Shown here one piece after another: positions 29,582 to 40,520 of a DNA stretch of 64,000 nt. The first letter of the stretch is position 1, and each line of letters opens with the position of its first letter. The notes under the pieces were generated by a model. It ran no database searches, was not told the origin of the DNA, and saw only the letters and a list, made by a program, of their open reading frames with translations. The stretch is taken from contig NZ_JACIFE010000001.1 in assembly GCF_014197255.1 (NCBI RefSeq), positions 343,410-407,409 on the forward strand, read 5' to 3'. Source of the DNA: Bartonella fuyuanensis. GTDB lineage: Bacteria; Pseudomonadota; Alphaproteobacteria; Rhizobiales; Rhizobiaceae. Made by a program: the position numbers and the translations under genes.

Positions 29582-30685
29582 ATGGCGTTATTAAAAAAGA
29601 TCTTTCCATTAGTGTTATTAATTAGCGTTTTAACGGTTACTTATTGGGCTGGAAAACAAAGCGCAGAACAACCCACTTCTATGGCGGATAAAACGAGTGT
29701 ATCATCTCAAAATTCAAAGAAAACAATAGGAAGACCATCGGTGAATGTGGCCGTTGATCGTGTGAAGATTCAAGACCTTTATGAACATCTTAATGTTCTT
29801 GGAAGTGGAAAATCACTTGCTGAAGTCAAGATTACTCCTTTATCATCAGGTGTTATTGATAAACTTTTTGTGTCTGCTGGTACAAAAGTACAAGTGGGGG
29901 ACGTGATTGCAAAGCTTGATTCTAAAACGGAGGAAATAGCGGCCGCAAAAGCAAAAGTACAACGTGATAATAATGCGTTAACGCTTTCACGCATTATTAA
30001 ATTACGTGCCAGCAATACAGCAACGGAAGTTCAAGAAGTTACAGCACGTTTAGAGTTGGATAACGCAAATTTGGTTTTGCGTAGTGCTGAGCTAGAACTC
30101 GATCGCCGAACAATTCGTGCACCGATTCCTGGAGTTGTTGGTATTTTACCCGTTGATGTTGGGAATAACGTAAGCCTTAATACTGTAATAGGCCGTATTG
30201 AGAATCAAGAACGTATTTTAGTCGATATATGGGTTCCTGAACGATATGTATCACGCCTTCATAAAGGAGATGAGGTAAAGGCAACATTAACCGCACAGTC
30301 AGATAAATCTTTTGTTGGTCATATTTACGCGATTGATAATGTCGTTGATCCAGAAAGTCGCACACTTCATGCTCAGGTTGAAATCAATAATGAAAAAGAT
30401 ACGCTCATGTCTGGTATGTCCTTTTCTGTTGCCTTGCAATTTCACAGTGGTTCTTTCCCTGTCGTTAATCCTCTTGCGATCCAATGGAATAGTGAAGGAT
30501 CATTTGTTTGGCGTGTAAAAGAAGGAAAAGTAGAGTCTATTCCCGTATCGATTATTCAGCATAAAGCAGATCAAGTTTTTGTGAAAGCTTCTCTAGAAGA
30601 TGGTGATCAAGTTGTTATTCAAGGGGTGCAAATGCTTTATCCAGGAAGTAAAGTAATTATTAATGATCAAAAGTCCCATCAATAG
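29582..30685 (+). CDS. RND efflux periplasmic adaptor (membrane fusion protein)
   Basis: The protein has 367 residues. An N-terminal signal/anchor helix (about residues 6-22) has no lipobox Cys. Next is a lipoyl half-motif (VIDKLFVSAGTKVQVGDVIAKLD), a short alpha hairpin, the second lipoyl half (RTIRAPIPGVVGILPVDVGNNV) and beta-barrel domains. It links the inner-membrane RND pump to an outer-membrane channel; no channel gene is seen here. The pump gene follows after 32 bases. The substrate cannot be told from sequence. Confidence 0.9.
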   Translation: MALLKKIFPLVLLISVLTVTYWAGKQSAEQPTSMADKTSVSSQNSKKTIGRPSVNVAVDRVKIQDLYEHLNVLGSGKSLAEVKITPLSSGVIDKLFVSAGTKVQVGDVIAKLDSKTEEIAAAKAKVQRDNNALTLSRIIKLRASNTATEVQEVTARLELDNANLVLRSAELELDRRTIRAPIPGVVGILPVDVGNNVSLNTVIGRIENQERILVDIWVPERYVSRLHKGDEVKATLTAQSDKSFVGHIYAIDNVVDPESRTLHAQVEINNEKDTLMSGMSFSVALQFHSGSFPVVNPLAIQWNSEGSFVWRVKEGKVESIPVSIIQHKADQVFVKASLEDGDQVVIQGVQMLYPGSKVIINDQKSHQ

Positions 30686-30717
30686 TAATTATCAGTAGTT
30701 TATGGAATGGATATACA

Positions 30718-33700
30718 ATGAACCAAGAATTGAGGACAAAGCAGCCAATATCGCAGATGGAGCAAGGTGGTCTCATTGCTTTATTTATTCGCAGACCGGT
30801 GTTTACTTTTGTTTTAAATGCCATGATCATTATTGCAGGATTTGCAGCATGGTTGAATGTTGATGTGAGAGAATTACCTGATGTTGATACGCCAGTAACA
30901 ACGATTGTAACGATGTTTTCTGGTGCATCAGCAGAAACCATTGATCGTGAAGTAACAAAAGTTATAGAAGATGCTGTTTCTCGTGTTTCAGGTGTTAAGA
31001 CGATTTCTTCGACATCTTCTTTTGGACGCTCCCGTGTGCAGATTAGTTTTAATGTTGGTATTGATTTGAATGTAGCGGCATCTGATCTTCGTGATGCTCT
31101 GGCTCGCATTGCTTATTCTTTACCCAAAAATGCAGATTCACCTTTGATTCTTAAAACAGATTCGAATGCTGCTTCCATGATGTATTTAGTTGTAACATCA
31201 CCAACAATGAGCCTTGATGATTTAACTACAATTGTAGACGATCAGATTGTTGATGCAATTTCTGCTGTTGATGGTGTTGGTGATGTACAGGTTGATAGTG
31301 CTCGTACAAAGATTTTTCAGATTGATATAGATCAAGCAAAACTCGCAAGTTATGGATTAACTGTCGCAGATATTTCACGTGTTCTTGCTGATATGACAAC
31401 AGATGTGCCAGTAGGATCGTTACGCAATTTTAAGCAAACTTTAGTCGTCCATGCTACTGCACGTTTAACAACACCAGAATCTTTTGAACAAGTTGTTTTA
31501 AAACCTCGTGTACACCTTGGTGATGTTGCGCATGTTACTTTGTCACCCGATATAGAAAATGTTATTCTTCGTATCAACGGAAAGACAGGGATTGGATTAG
31601 GGATTGTGCGTAAAGCACAATCCAATACCCTTAATATTTCTGCAGGCGTAAGAGCCGTTATTGATAATCTCAAAAGTGTTGTTCCTTCTTCTGTCCATAT
31701 AGACGTTATTAGTGATGATGCAATTTTTATTAAAAGCGCCCTTCATGAGGTTGAAGTGGCGTTGGTTATTGCTATTTTGAGCGTTATTTTGGTTATTTTC
31801 CTTTTTCTTAGAGACATTCGTGTAACGTTGATACCTGCTGTATCTCTTCCAGTCGCTTTGATTGGTACTATTGCAGCTATTTATCTTGTAGGGTTTTCAT
31901 TGAATATTCTCACATTTTTAGGACTTGTTTTGGCAACAGGGCTTGTTGTGGATGATGCTATTGTTGTGCTGGAAAATATTGTTCGATGGCGCAATATGGG
32001 GATAGGTTCTAGGGCTGCAGCGGTGTTAGGAACCCGTGAAGTCTTTTTTGCTGTTGTCGCAACAACATTGACTTTAGTGGCAGTGTTTGTTCCTATCTCC
32101 TTTCTTCCTGGACAAGTTGGACGGCTTTTTAGAGAATTTGGTTTTGTGTTGGCAATTTCTATTTTGCTTTCTTCAATTGTTTCCTTAACCCTTTGTCCTA
32201 TGTTGGCTTCACGTTTTCTCAAAGAACATATTGAGGAAAAAGAGGAAAAAGTTCATCACCATTTTATTTTTTTATATAAATTGGGTTCTTTGTTTCATAA
32301 GGCATATACTTACAGTTTGCATAAGTGTTTAGGAAAGCCTTGGGCTGTTATTTTTGCTTCACTTGTTTTTGCAGCTCTGTGTGTTGGAGGCTATACGAAG
32401 TTGCAACAAGAATTAACGCCAGCAGAAGATAGAGCCCTTATCTTTTTGGTCATTAATGGACCACAAGGTATTTCGACACGATATTTGAACGAGCAGGTAG
32501 AGAAAATTGAAGAAAGTTTACAGCCATTACGTGATGCAGGTGAGATTACTAATACTTATTCTATCGCAGGTATTGGCGGTTCACCCAATACTGCTTTTTT
32601 GGTTTTATTGCTTTCATCTTGGGATAAACGTTTACGCAGTCAGCAGGAAATCGTAAAAGATGTTAATGCAAAGGTTCGGCAGTTTCCGGCAGTTTTTGTA
32701 TTTGCTGCACAAGGAAATTCTTTAGGTGTGAGGGGAACGGGACAAGGATTACAATTTGCAATTCTTGGCAATGAGTATGCAGTATTACAACCCATTGCTG
32801 ATAAATTGGTGCGTGCTTTACAAGGCGATCCGCGTTTTATTCGCCCACGTCTTGCTGTTGACGCCACACAACCGCAATTTTTTATTGAAATTAATCGACA
32901 AAAAGCCTCCGATTTAGGGATTGATATCACTAATTTGGGGGATACATTACAAGCAATGTTGGATGGTAAAAAGGCTGGTTCCATTAATGTGGATGGTCAT
33001 TCTTACGATGTTAAATTGATATCGCGTAAAAGTCCTATAAAGAGTCCTAATGATTTAGAAAATATTTTTTTAAAGGCCAAAGACAATAGATATGTTCCTT
33101 TATCGGTTATTGCGCATTTACATGAAAAAGCTATTGCTCCCCAATTAAAACGGGAAAAGCGCATGAGCGCTGTCATTTTAAGCGCAAATCTTGCTCCAAA
33201 TACCACTTTAGGGGATGCTTACCAAACTGTGCAGAAAATTGCTTCTCCTTTGTTATCGAAAGGGACCTATGTGGTTCCCTTAGGAGAAGCTGAAACACTT
33301 AATGAAGCATCTTCTAATTTTGTGATTGTTTTTGGCATTGCTTTTTTGATTATTTTATTGGTTTTAGCGGCTCAGTTTGAAAGCTTTATTTCGGGTTTCA
33401 TTATCATGGCTACTGTTCCATTAGGGATTGGCTGCGCTGTAATTGCTATGCTATTAAGTGGTGTGAGTCTTAATATTTATAGTCAAATTGGATTAATTTT
33501 GTTAATTGGCGTTATGGCAAAAAATGGTATTCTCATTGTTGAATTTGCAGATCAATTACGTGATCAGGGAAAAAATGTGCGTGAAGCTGTAGAAGAAGCA
33601 GCAAATATTCGCCTTCGTCCAGTTTGTATGACAATGATTTGTGCTATTTTAGGAGGTATTCCTTTGGTTTTAGCAAAAGGTGCTGGTGCAGAAGCTCGTA

Positions 33701-33855
33701 TAGCTTTGGGGTGGGTTATCGTTGGTGGTTTAGGTTTAGCAACTATTTTTACGCTTTACGTTACACCGGTTGTTTATCTTTTGGGGGGACATTTTATAAG
33801 ATCAAAAGCAGCAGAAGATTTGCGCTTAACAAAAGAACTCAATCAAGTTAAATGA
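30718..33855 (+). CDS. RND efflux pump inner-membrane transporter (AcrB/HAE1 type)
   Basis: The protein has 1045 residues with the RND layout: a helix near residues 20-40, a large periplasmic loop, a helix bundle at about 345-500, a second loop and a final bundle at about 865-1030. The proton-relay acidic pair in helix 4 is seen in GLVVDDAIVVLENI. It is a proton antiporter driving efflux, working as a trimer with the adaptor encoded just upstream. The substrate (drug, bile salt or other) is unknown. Confidence 0.93.
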   Translation: MNQELRTKQPISQMEQGGLIALFIRRPVFTFVLNAMIIIAGFAAWLNVDVRELPDVDTPVTTIVTMFSGASAETIDREVTKVIEDAVSRVSGVKTISSTSSFGRSRVQISFNVGIDLNVAASDLRDALARIAYSLPKNADSPLILKTDSNAASMMYLVVTSPTMSLDDLTTIVDDQIVDAISAVDGVGDVQVDSARTKIFQIDIDQAKLASYGLTVADISRVLADMTTDVPVGSLRNFKQTLVVHATARLTTPESFEQVVLKPRVHLGDVAHVTLSPDIENVILRINGKTGIGLGIVRKAQSNTLNISAGVRAVIDNLKSVVPSSVHIDVISDDAIFIKSALHEVEVALVIAILSVILVIFLFLRDIRVTLIPAVSLPVALIGTIAAIYLVGFSLNILTFLGLVLATGLVVDDAIVVLENIVRWRNMGIGSRAAAVLGTREVFFAVVATTLTLVAVFVPISFLPGQVGRLFREFGFVLAISILLSSIVSLTLCPMLASRFLKEHIEEKEEKVHHHFIFLYKLGSLFHKAYTYSLHKCLGKPWAVIFASLVFAALCVGGYTKLQQELTPAEDRALIFLVINGPQGISTRYLNEQVEKIEESLQPLRDAGEITNTYSIAGIGGSPNTAFLVLLLSSWDKRLRSQQEIVKDVNAKVRQFPAVFVFAAQGNSLGVRGTGQGLQFAILGNEYAVLQPIADKLVRALQGDPRFIRPRLAVDATQPQFFIEINRQKASDLGIDITNLGDTLQAMLDGKKAGSINVDGHSYDVKLISRKSPIKSPNDLENIFLKAKDNRYVPLSVIAHLHEKAIAPQLKREKRMSAVILSANLAPNTTLGDAYQTVQKIASPLLSKGTYVVPLGEAETLNEASSNFVIVFGIAFLIILLVLAAQFESFISGFIIMATVPLGIGCAVIAMLLSGVSLNIYSQIGLILLIGVMAKNGILIVEFADQLRDQGKNVREAVEEAANIRLRPVCMTMICAILGGIPLVLAKGAGAEARIALGWVIVGGLGLATIFTLYVTPVVYLLGGHFIRSKAAEDLRLTKELNQVK

Positions 33856-34044
33856 TGTATCGAGTAGAAAAAATTTGAAAGTTTATTTTTGTAAAAATAT
33901 CATTCTCAAATTTTATTTTTTTACTTTTATATTTCTTTATTTTTTGTGTGAGCAGTGAAAAGAGCAAGTAATCAAGGAGATGGTTTCTGCTTTATTATTA
34001 TTTAGACGTAGGTTTCATTATCAATAACCGTATAGGGTAAGCTT

Positions 34045-35709
34045 ATGGGAGATAGCTTTTCGATTCGAAATGAAAAGGTTTTTGAAGCCACCTTAAGAGC
34101 TTTAAAAAGCCATGCTACAAAGGATAGAGTCTCTGATATTCGTCGGCATTTTGTAGAGGATGATCAGCGTTTTTCTCATTTTTCTCTCAAACTTGATGAT
34201 CTTCTTTTTGATTTTTCAAAATGTGGTGTAACATTTAAAACGCTACAACTTCTAGATGATTTAGCTGTCGCAGCAGATGTGTTAGGCCGGCGTGATGCAA
34301 TGTTTTCAGGTCAAGCCATTAATACAACTGAAAAACGTTCTGTTCTTCATATTGCATTACGATTACCTGCTGACGAAATTTTCATGCTGGATGGTCATGA
34401 TCTTGTTCCTGATATTCAAGACGTCCTTAAAGGTATGGAACGATTTTCTGAAAAGATACGTGAAGGCAGCTATAAGGGGAGCAGTGGAAAGAGAATAAGT
34501 GATATTGTCAATATCGGGATTGGTGGCTCTGATCTTGGTCCTGCAATGGTCACATATGCTTTAAAACCTTATCATGATGGTCCACGTTGTCATTTTGTTT
34601 CTAATGCTGATAGCGCCCATATTTCTGATACTCTCTCTATTTTGAATCCAGCAACAACGCTTTTTGTCATTGCTTCTAAAACTTTTACAACGGCTGAAAC
34701 AATGATAAATGCTCAAGTTGCACGTCAGTGGATTTGTTCACATTTAGGGGAAAAAGCTATTCACACGCATTTTGTCGCTATTTCGAGTGCTCTCGATAAA
34801 GTAGCAGAATTTGGCATAGATTCAACCAAAGTTTTTAAATTTTGGAGTTGGGTTGGAGGACGTTATTCAATTTGGTCTGCCATTGGCCTTGTTGTTATGT
34901 TTGCAATAGGGGGACAAAATTTTCGCCAATTTCTCAATGGCGCTTTGCAAATGGACCAACATTTTAAAACTATGCCTTTGCATAAAAATATTCCTATTCG
35001 ATTTGCTCTTTTAGGGTTCTGGCATCGTGTTATTTGTGGTTATTCATCACGCTCTATCATTCCCTATGCGCAACGCTTAATGCATTTTCCAGCTTATTTA
35101 CAACAGCTTGATATGGAATCAAATGGGAAGCAAGTTTCTTTGGATGGAAAACTATTAAATTTTTCAAGTGGTCCGATTGTTTGGGGTGATTCAGGAACAA
35201 ATAGTCAACATGCCTTTTTTCAGCTTCTGCATCAAGGAACAGATGTTGTTCCTGTAGAATTTATTTTATTTATAAAAGGGCATGAGAAAAATTTACATTC
35301 TATGTATGAGATATTGCTAGCAAACGGTTTAGCGCAATCAAAAGCCTTGATGAAAGGGCGTAGTATTGAAGATACTCGACATATCTTGATAAAAAATGGC
35401 GTTGATGAACGTGAAGCAGACTACTTAGCACTTCATAGAAGTTTTAAAGGAAACCGTCCAAGCATTACGCTGGTTCAAGATTTATTAACACCTTTTGCAC
35501 TTGGTCGTCTCATTGCGCTTTATGAACATCGTATTTTTGTTGAAGGCATTTTAATGAATATTAATTCATTTGATCAATGGGGTGTTGAACTTGGTAAGGA
35601 ATTAGCAGAAGAGTTATTACCCATTCTTCGTGGAGAAAATAAAGCGGATAATCGCGATAGTTCAACATTAGGGTTGATAGCTCATATTCAAGCAAGACGC
35701 CCAAAATAA
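34045..35709 (+). CDS. pgi: glucose-6-phosphate isomerase
   Basis: The protein has 554 residues, full length. Family motifs present are VNIGIGGSDLGPAMV, the substrate-site segment QLDMESNGKQVS and GDSGTNSQHAFFQLLHQG. It interconverts glucose 6-phosphate and fructose 6-phosphate in glycolysis and gluconeogenesis. The ATG at 34045 opens MGDSFSIRNEKVFE. It stands alone between the RND operon and a tRNA-Ser. Confidence 0.96.
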   Translation: MGDSFSIRNEKVFEATLRALKSHATKDRVSDIRRHFVEDDQRFSHFSLKLDDLLFDFSKCGVTFKTLQLLDDLAVAADVLGRRDAMFSGQAINTTEKRSVLHIALRLPADEIFMLDGHDLVPDIQDVLKGMERFSEKIREGSYKGSSGKRISDIVNIGIGGSDLGPAMVTYALKPYHDGPRCHFVSNADSAHISDTLSILNPATTLFVIASKTFTTAETMINAQVARQWICSHLGEKAIHTHFVAISSALDKVAEFGIDSTKVFKFWSWVGGRYSIWSAIGLVVMFAIGGQNFRQFLNGALQMDQHFKTMPLHKNIPIRFALLGFWHRVICGYSSRSIIPYAQRLMHFPAYLQQLDMESNGKQVSLDGKLLNFSSGPIVWGDSGTNSQHAFFQLLHQGTDVVPVEFILFIKGHEKNLHSMYEILLANGLAQSKALMKGRSIEDTRHILIKNGVDEREADYLALHRSFKGNRPSITLVQDLLTPFALGRLIALYEHRIFVEGILMNINSFDQWGVELGKELAEELLPILRGENKADNRDSSTLGLIAHIQARRPK

Positions 35710-36237
35710 ATATAATTGGAGCATGCTTTTGTACTAGCTATGTAAAATTAGAATGAGAGAGAAATATGAGCGAATTCTTTAAATTTTAACTCTATACTCT
35801 CTTAATAAGCGATATCCAATTATTAAGCCCTCCTTTTTGTTATTATAGGAAGAGATAAGAGTTTTGTACAAATATGCATAACATTAATTTTAAGTAAGTA
35901 CATTGCATAAGAAAAGCTCGGATTTGTTAATATAAAAACCTCTGATGCGGATAAAACACATTTAATCCGTTAATTAACGAAATTGTAAATAGCCCTACGA
36001 TCACCATTATTTCAAAAATTCTATCAAAGGTTGGTGATTGATAAAAATTCTTCTCAAGCAATCTAAAGATCGGGAGAAGAGAGACATAGAAATTATAAAA
36101 CTCGTGGAAATCCAATACGAATTATCATAACAAGCATGGTTTGGTGTGTATTAACCAATTGCAAACAACAAAAAAACTACAAATGTTAGGTTTTAAGCTA
36201 TGTTATACCGAGCATATGAAAGTTCATTTTAAGTTAA
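35710..36237. other. intergenic, no gene supported
   Basis: There are 528 AT-rich bases. A 62-codon minus frame at 35927-36115 contains a hydrophobic stretch (IVGLFTISLINGLNVF) but no ribosome site or recognisable family. It may be a remnant. Confidence 0.4.
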
Positions 36238-36327
36238 TGGCGGAGAGAGAGGGATTCGAACCCTCGATATGGTTTCCCATATACACGCGTTCCAGGCGTG
36301 CGCCTTCAACCACTCGGCCACCTCTCC
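36238..36327 (-). tRNA. tRNA-Ser (anticodon GGA)
   Basis: This is a class II tRNA on the minus strand. The acceptor GGAGAGG pairs with CCTCTCC, and the anticodon arm CACGC-CTGGAAC-GCGTG gives GGA. The long variable arm (TATATGGGAAACCATATCGA) is typical of serine tRNAs. The T loop is GTTCGAATC and CCA is encoded. The length is 90 bases. Confidence 0.95.
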
Positions 36328-36461
36328 AGAAGCCTTGCACTATACCCAGAAAGAAATAACGTGCAAGTTTAAATTATATATTTAAACCTCAAAAAAACAA
36401 ATTCATTTATTAAAATGAGAGCTGATACCTGTTGAATACCTTTCTGTTGGGAATAAAAAGC

Positions 36462-36560
36462 TTATTCCCAACCATCAACTTTCACGCTTACTGACATACC
36501 GTCTGCTTTATGAAAAAACGCTGCTCTTAAAATTGGCATACGATTTATGTTTTTTTTCAT
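36462..36560 (-). CDS. possible 32-residue small protein
   Basis: The frame runs ATG 36560 to TAA 36462. It starts MKKNINRMPILRA and ends VKVDGWE. A good GGGAG ribosome site lies ten bases before the ATG, which is rare for random frames here. A perfect ten-base-pair hairpin (TTGGGAATAA / TTATTCCCAA, 36447-36471) overlaps the stop codon. I know no family for it. It could be a real micro-protein or chance. Confidence 0.35.
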   Translation of the reverse strand: MKKNINRMPILRAAFFHKADGMSVSVKVDGWE

Positions 36561-36765
36561 AATGAAATATCTCCCGTCTATCAACATTAATTAGCCTAAT
36601 AATAACGATATGAGTTTCTTATATTTCTAATATTAAAATTACTCTTTTGAGATGAGATTTGCTTGTCACTTTTATGCTGCCTATAATTTCTTTAAAAAAC
36701 ATTGGTCCACAATACTAAAGATTTAAGGCTTTACACTATGAGCAAGCTCTTTTCTCTTAACGTTT

Positions 36766-39300
36766 TTACCACTGGATATCCTTGCTTAGAGCGCGTACGG
36801 CTCGTGCTGTTTCACATTGTAGTGCTTTTTGTGCTAAGACTTTCATATCTTGAAAAGTATGAGTCTGCAAACACGCCTTTACTGGAATAATATCGCAAGA
36901 TATCATAGAAAGTTCATTAATTCCCAATCCAGTTAAAATCATCGCACCAAAAGGATCTCCAGCTACACCACCACATACACTAACCCAACGCTTATGTTGA
37001 GCTGCTCCCTGAATAGTCTGATAAATCATCCGTAAAACTGCTGGATCAAGGCTATCTGCCTCAGACACAAGATACGGATTTTGCCGATCAACAGCCATTG
37101 TATATTGTGTTAAGTCATTGGTTCCAATTGAGAAAAAGTCAACATGAGCACTCAACACATCTGCCATGATGGCCGCTGCCGGAACTTCGATCATAATACC
37201 AAGTTTTAATTTTGGTGCATCAATATCATTGCGGATTTCTTCTGTAATCTTTTTTATAGTAATAATCTCTGAAACAGACATCACCATCGGAAACACAATC
37301 CATAGATCTCCACCCTCCTTTGCTGCTCGATACAAAGCACGTAATTGAGGTACCAAAAGATCACGCCGACGTAATAAAAGCCGCGTTCCTCGAATACCTA
37401 AAAAAGGATTATCTTCTTTAGATACATGTAAATGTGTAACCTGTTTATCACCACCAATATCGAGCGCCCGAATAATTAATGGCTTATCTCCTACAGCTGC
37501 AATCATCGCCCGATATATATCAAATTGAGCTTCTTCATCTGGAATATGAGGATTCTCTAAAAATAAAAATTCCGTGCGCATGAGTCCAACACCTTCAGCC
37601 CCCAAATCAAACGCAACAGAAACCTGATTCGCATAATTGACGTTAGCCATGATACGAATTCTTTGACCATCTATCGTTTGGACTGGTAATTTACATGCAC
37701 TTATCTCACCGACACGTTTTTGTGCAACAGTATCAATATGCCTTTGAGCATCTTCAATATCTTCAAGCGTAGAATCAAGGTAAATGAACCCATTATCTCC
37801 ATCAATAATAGCCTGAACATCAGACTGTATCGTCAAAATATCATCACCTACAGCAACAACCATTGGAATATCAAGAGTACGCGCCAAAATAGCTGTATGA
37901 GAGAGTGGACCTCCCCATGCTGTTGCTAATCCTTTTACTTTTGTACCATCAAGTTGAGCAATATCAGAAGGAGAAAGATCATTTGTAACCAGAATAACAC
38001 CACTTGGAATATCATTTAAAAAAAATGATCTATAGGATGGATTTATTTCATCTAAAACACGACGACCAACATCAACTAAATTAACAGCACGTGCTGCTAA
38101 CAAAGGATTATCCACCTTAGAAAACATATCTGAAAACTGCCGAACCGCTCTATCCCAAGACCAAGCAACACCATGACCTTCTGCTATAAAACGACAAGCT
38201 TGAGCTATGAGATTCTCATCTTCAAGCAAAACCATTTGCGCAGAAAAAATCGCAGCCGAAGCCGCTCCCATACGTACTGTAATATCAGAAATCACAGATG
38301 CCATTTTTTGTTTTGTTTTTGTAAGAGCCTTTTCAAGGCATGCTGCACCAACTGAAAAGTCAATTGGCTGATCTATTATAGAAATATTATTTTGTCTTAA
38401 AATAAAAATCTTACCAAACGCTAACCCTGAACTTGCTCCAACACCAGAAATGCCTTTTTGCATGGAGCGTGGATACCAGCCATGAAAAGTTTTTGTTTGA
38501 GATTCCATTTCTCTCACCACGCATTTTTCACTAATACTCACTTCTTTTACAACAGAAATGGCATCATTGAGAAGTTTTGCTCCTTCTACAGCATCTGTAG
38601 AAAAAATCAGAACATCACCATTTTTTGCGCCTAATTGCAATAAACCAACCAAATTTTTCATTTCAACGGCATATTGACCATGGCGAACTCTAATAGAATT
38701 TTGAATCTTTTTCGCAAAATCAACCCAAAGAGAAGCTGGTCGTGCATGAAGACCACTTGGGTAATCTAAAATCCATTCCTGACACACCGAAAGATCACCA
38801 ATAAAAGGTTTTTCTTTCTTTATATCTTGATCAAACAGAGTTGTAACAATTTGCTGTTTGTCCGTAGTTTTTACAAGTATTTCAAGTTTTTTTTTATCAA
38901 ATAAAAGAGATGTTAATTTTTTGCAAATTTCCCTATAGCGATCTGGATACGCTGCAATGGCAATAATTAAATGCGCTTTTTTTCCATCCTGCCACTCAAC
39001 ACCTGCAGGGACCTGTATAACAGCAACAGTGTCTTTAATGATTAAATCACAATTTTCAACCAAACCATGAGGAATGGCTATACCATTCCCAAGCCAAGTA
39101 TTCGTTATTTCTTCACGTGCAAGCATGCTTGCCAGATAACATTTGTCAACTGCGCCAACCTGCACAAGCAATTCAGCAGCTGCATAAATCGCATCATTTT
39201 TATGATTAAAAGCAGCTGCAAGTTGTACAGACTTGACAGACAAGATTTCACCCTCAGTAAAATCTATATTCATCGCTTCTGCTTTCTCACATTTCATCAT
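36766..39300 (-). CDS. multiphosphoryl transfer protein, EIIA-HPr-EI fusion
   Basis: The protein has 844 residues in three PTS domains. Domain 1 is EIIA of the fructose/mannitol/PtsN class (residues about 12-155), active His78 in GIAIPHG. Domain 2 is HPr (about 175-260), His185 in SGLHARPAS. Domain 3 is enzyme I (about 285-835), phospho-His468 in GGPLSHTAILAR and the PEP-site Cys in VCGGVAGDPFG. All active residues are present, so it should pass phosphate from PEP through EI and HPr to EIIA. No EIIB/EIIC permease gene is in the window, so a regulatory role is possible. ATG 39273 is an alternative start. Confidence 0.88.
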   Translation of the reverse strand: MMKCEKAEAMNIDFTEGEILSVKSVQLAAAFNHKNDAIYAAAELLVQVGAVDKCYLASMLAREEITNTWLGNGIAIPHGLVENCDLIIKDTVAVIQVPAGVEWQDGKKAHLIIAIAAYPDRYREICKKLTSLLFDKKKLEILVKTTDKQQIVTTLFDQDIKKEKPFIGDLSVCQEWILDYPSGLHARPASLWVDFAKKIQNSIRVRHGQYAVEMKNLVGLLQLGAKNGDVLIFSTDAVEGAKLLNDAISVVKEVSISEKCVVREMESQTKTFHGWYPRSMQKGISGVGASSGLAFGKIFILRQNNISIIDQPIDFSVGAACLEKALTKTKQKMASVISDITVRMGAASAAIFSAQMVLLEDENLIAQACRFIAEGHGVAWSWDRAVRQFSDMFSKVDNPLLAARAVNLVDVGRRVLDEINPSYRSFFLNDIPSGVILVTNDLSPSDIAQLDGTKVKGLATAWGGPLSHTAILARTLDIPMVVAVGDDILTIQSDVQAIIDGDNGFIYLDSTLEDIEDAQRHIDTVAQKRVGEISACKLPVQTIDGQRIRIMANVNYANQVSVAFDLGAEGVGLMRTEFLFLENPHIPDEEAQFDIYRAMIAAVGDKPLIIRALDIGGDKQVTHLHVSKEDNPFLGIRGTRLLLRRRDLLVPQLRALYRAAKEGGDLWIVFPMVMSVSEIITIKKITEEIRNDIDAPKLKLGIMIEVPAAAIMADVLSAHVDFFSIGTNDLTQYTMAVDRQNPYLVSEADSLDPAVLRMIYQTIQGAAQHKRWVSVCGGVAGDPFGAMILTGLGINELSMISCDIIPVKACLQTHTFQDMKVLAQKALQCETARAVRALSKDIQW

Positions 39301-40518
39301 GAATTCAAACTGCCTTATATTTGAATATAAATATTTCTGATAAATTTCAGTTCAAAGCCACTTTTTCAAAAACACAAGTTGTACACAACATCATGACTTT
39401 ATTGTTTTACGTAATCCAATAGAGCCACGTGAGGTGCTTAAATACCTCAAGATAACTGATAAAACAAATTGGATATTATAATCCCGCAGGTTGCTTAAAC
39501 CATCATAAGCAAATTTGACTCTTAACTTTTACTTTTTACAAAGATAAAACCTCTATTTTTACAGCCTTAATCATCTGTAACTTCAGCTAATATTTTAACT
39601 CTTCCTCCAAATTGATTTAACTTACTGTCCCTCTTACTGTATTTATTACACCATTAAAACATGCAACTTACTATCTTTAAATTCTGTGCCGCTTATCTTC
39701 AATCCTTCTCTCTTAAACCATATAACATTAGCATATTTTAAGCTAATCCTTTTCTTCAATCGATATCGCAAACACACAATGCCATCTGTTGCACATTTGC
39801 AAAGTACACACATCCCCCACATACCTTCATCAACCACTAAAACTAAGAAAAATTCTATAAATAATCTTACTTTCTAGACATTTCGACAAACGAAATAAAT
39901 AAAGCATAAAAATGCAGAGAAATTATTGTTTCAACCTTAGCCCTTATGCTGGTTAATTTGCAATAATGCACAATAAATAGTGAAATCAGAAAAATATACT
40001 TTTGAAGATAGCTGATTGCACATTGGTTATTTTTATCTCTTAAATCCGCCTTTAAAATATAACTTCATCCTCAATTAAATGAAATATCTCCTCCTAAAGC
40101 AGCTTTAATCATTCATTTTTATTTATAGATTTTCTTATTCCTTCTTTTTTAAAAGAATGGCCTCATCCATTTCCTTCACCATCTAAAATAGTATGACAAC
40201 CTATCCCCAGCACATGCTTATAAAAATACTCCTCTTTATTAAAATCACCGCATAGATAACGCTCGCATTAAATTTCTCAATATTTTTTTGAACACAAACC
40301 TCTCCCTTATTAAAGAAATTTCCCAGCACTTTTTTATTCATAAAAGAAAATAAATTCTTCTCACTATTATCATACACAAATTTACCAACAAATTCCACCA
40401 TAACATCAATACCTTCAATGCAAACACCACACAGCACAAATTTTCCCCATATTGAGGCAATTCATTTCCATAACTCTACCTTTTTCGTATTCTTTCTAGA
40501 TTTCTTAGAGTACCAACG
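39301..40518. other. long intergenic stretch, no gene supported
   Basis: There are 1.2 kb of AT-rich sequence between the ptsP-like gene start and the rpmA terminator. Short frames (for example 39646-39837 and 40201-40437 on the minus strand) have no ribosome site or known motif. The latter contains LGNFFNKGEVCVQKNI and may be a remnant of something lost. Confidence 0.4.
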
Positions 40519-40520
40519 CA

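Noticed and set aside
36141..36359. A plus-strand frame of 72 codons
   Set aside because: It runs across the tRNA-Ser gene on the other strand; the peptide is the tRNA complement read as protein.
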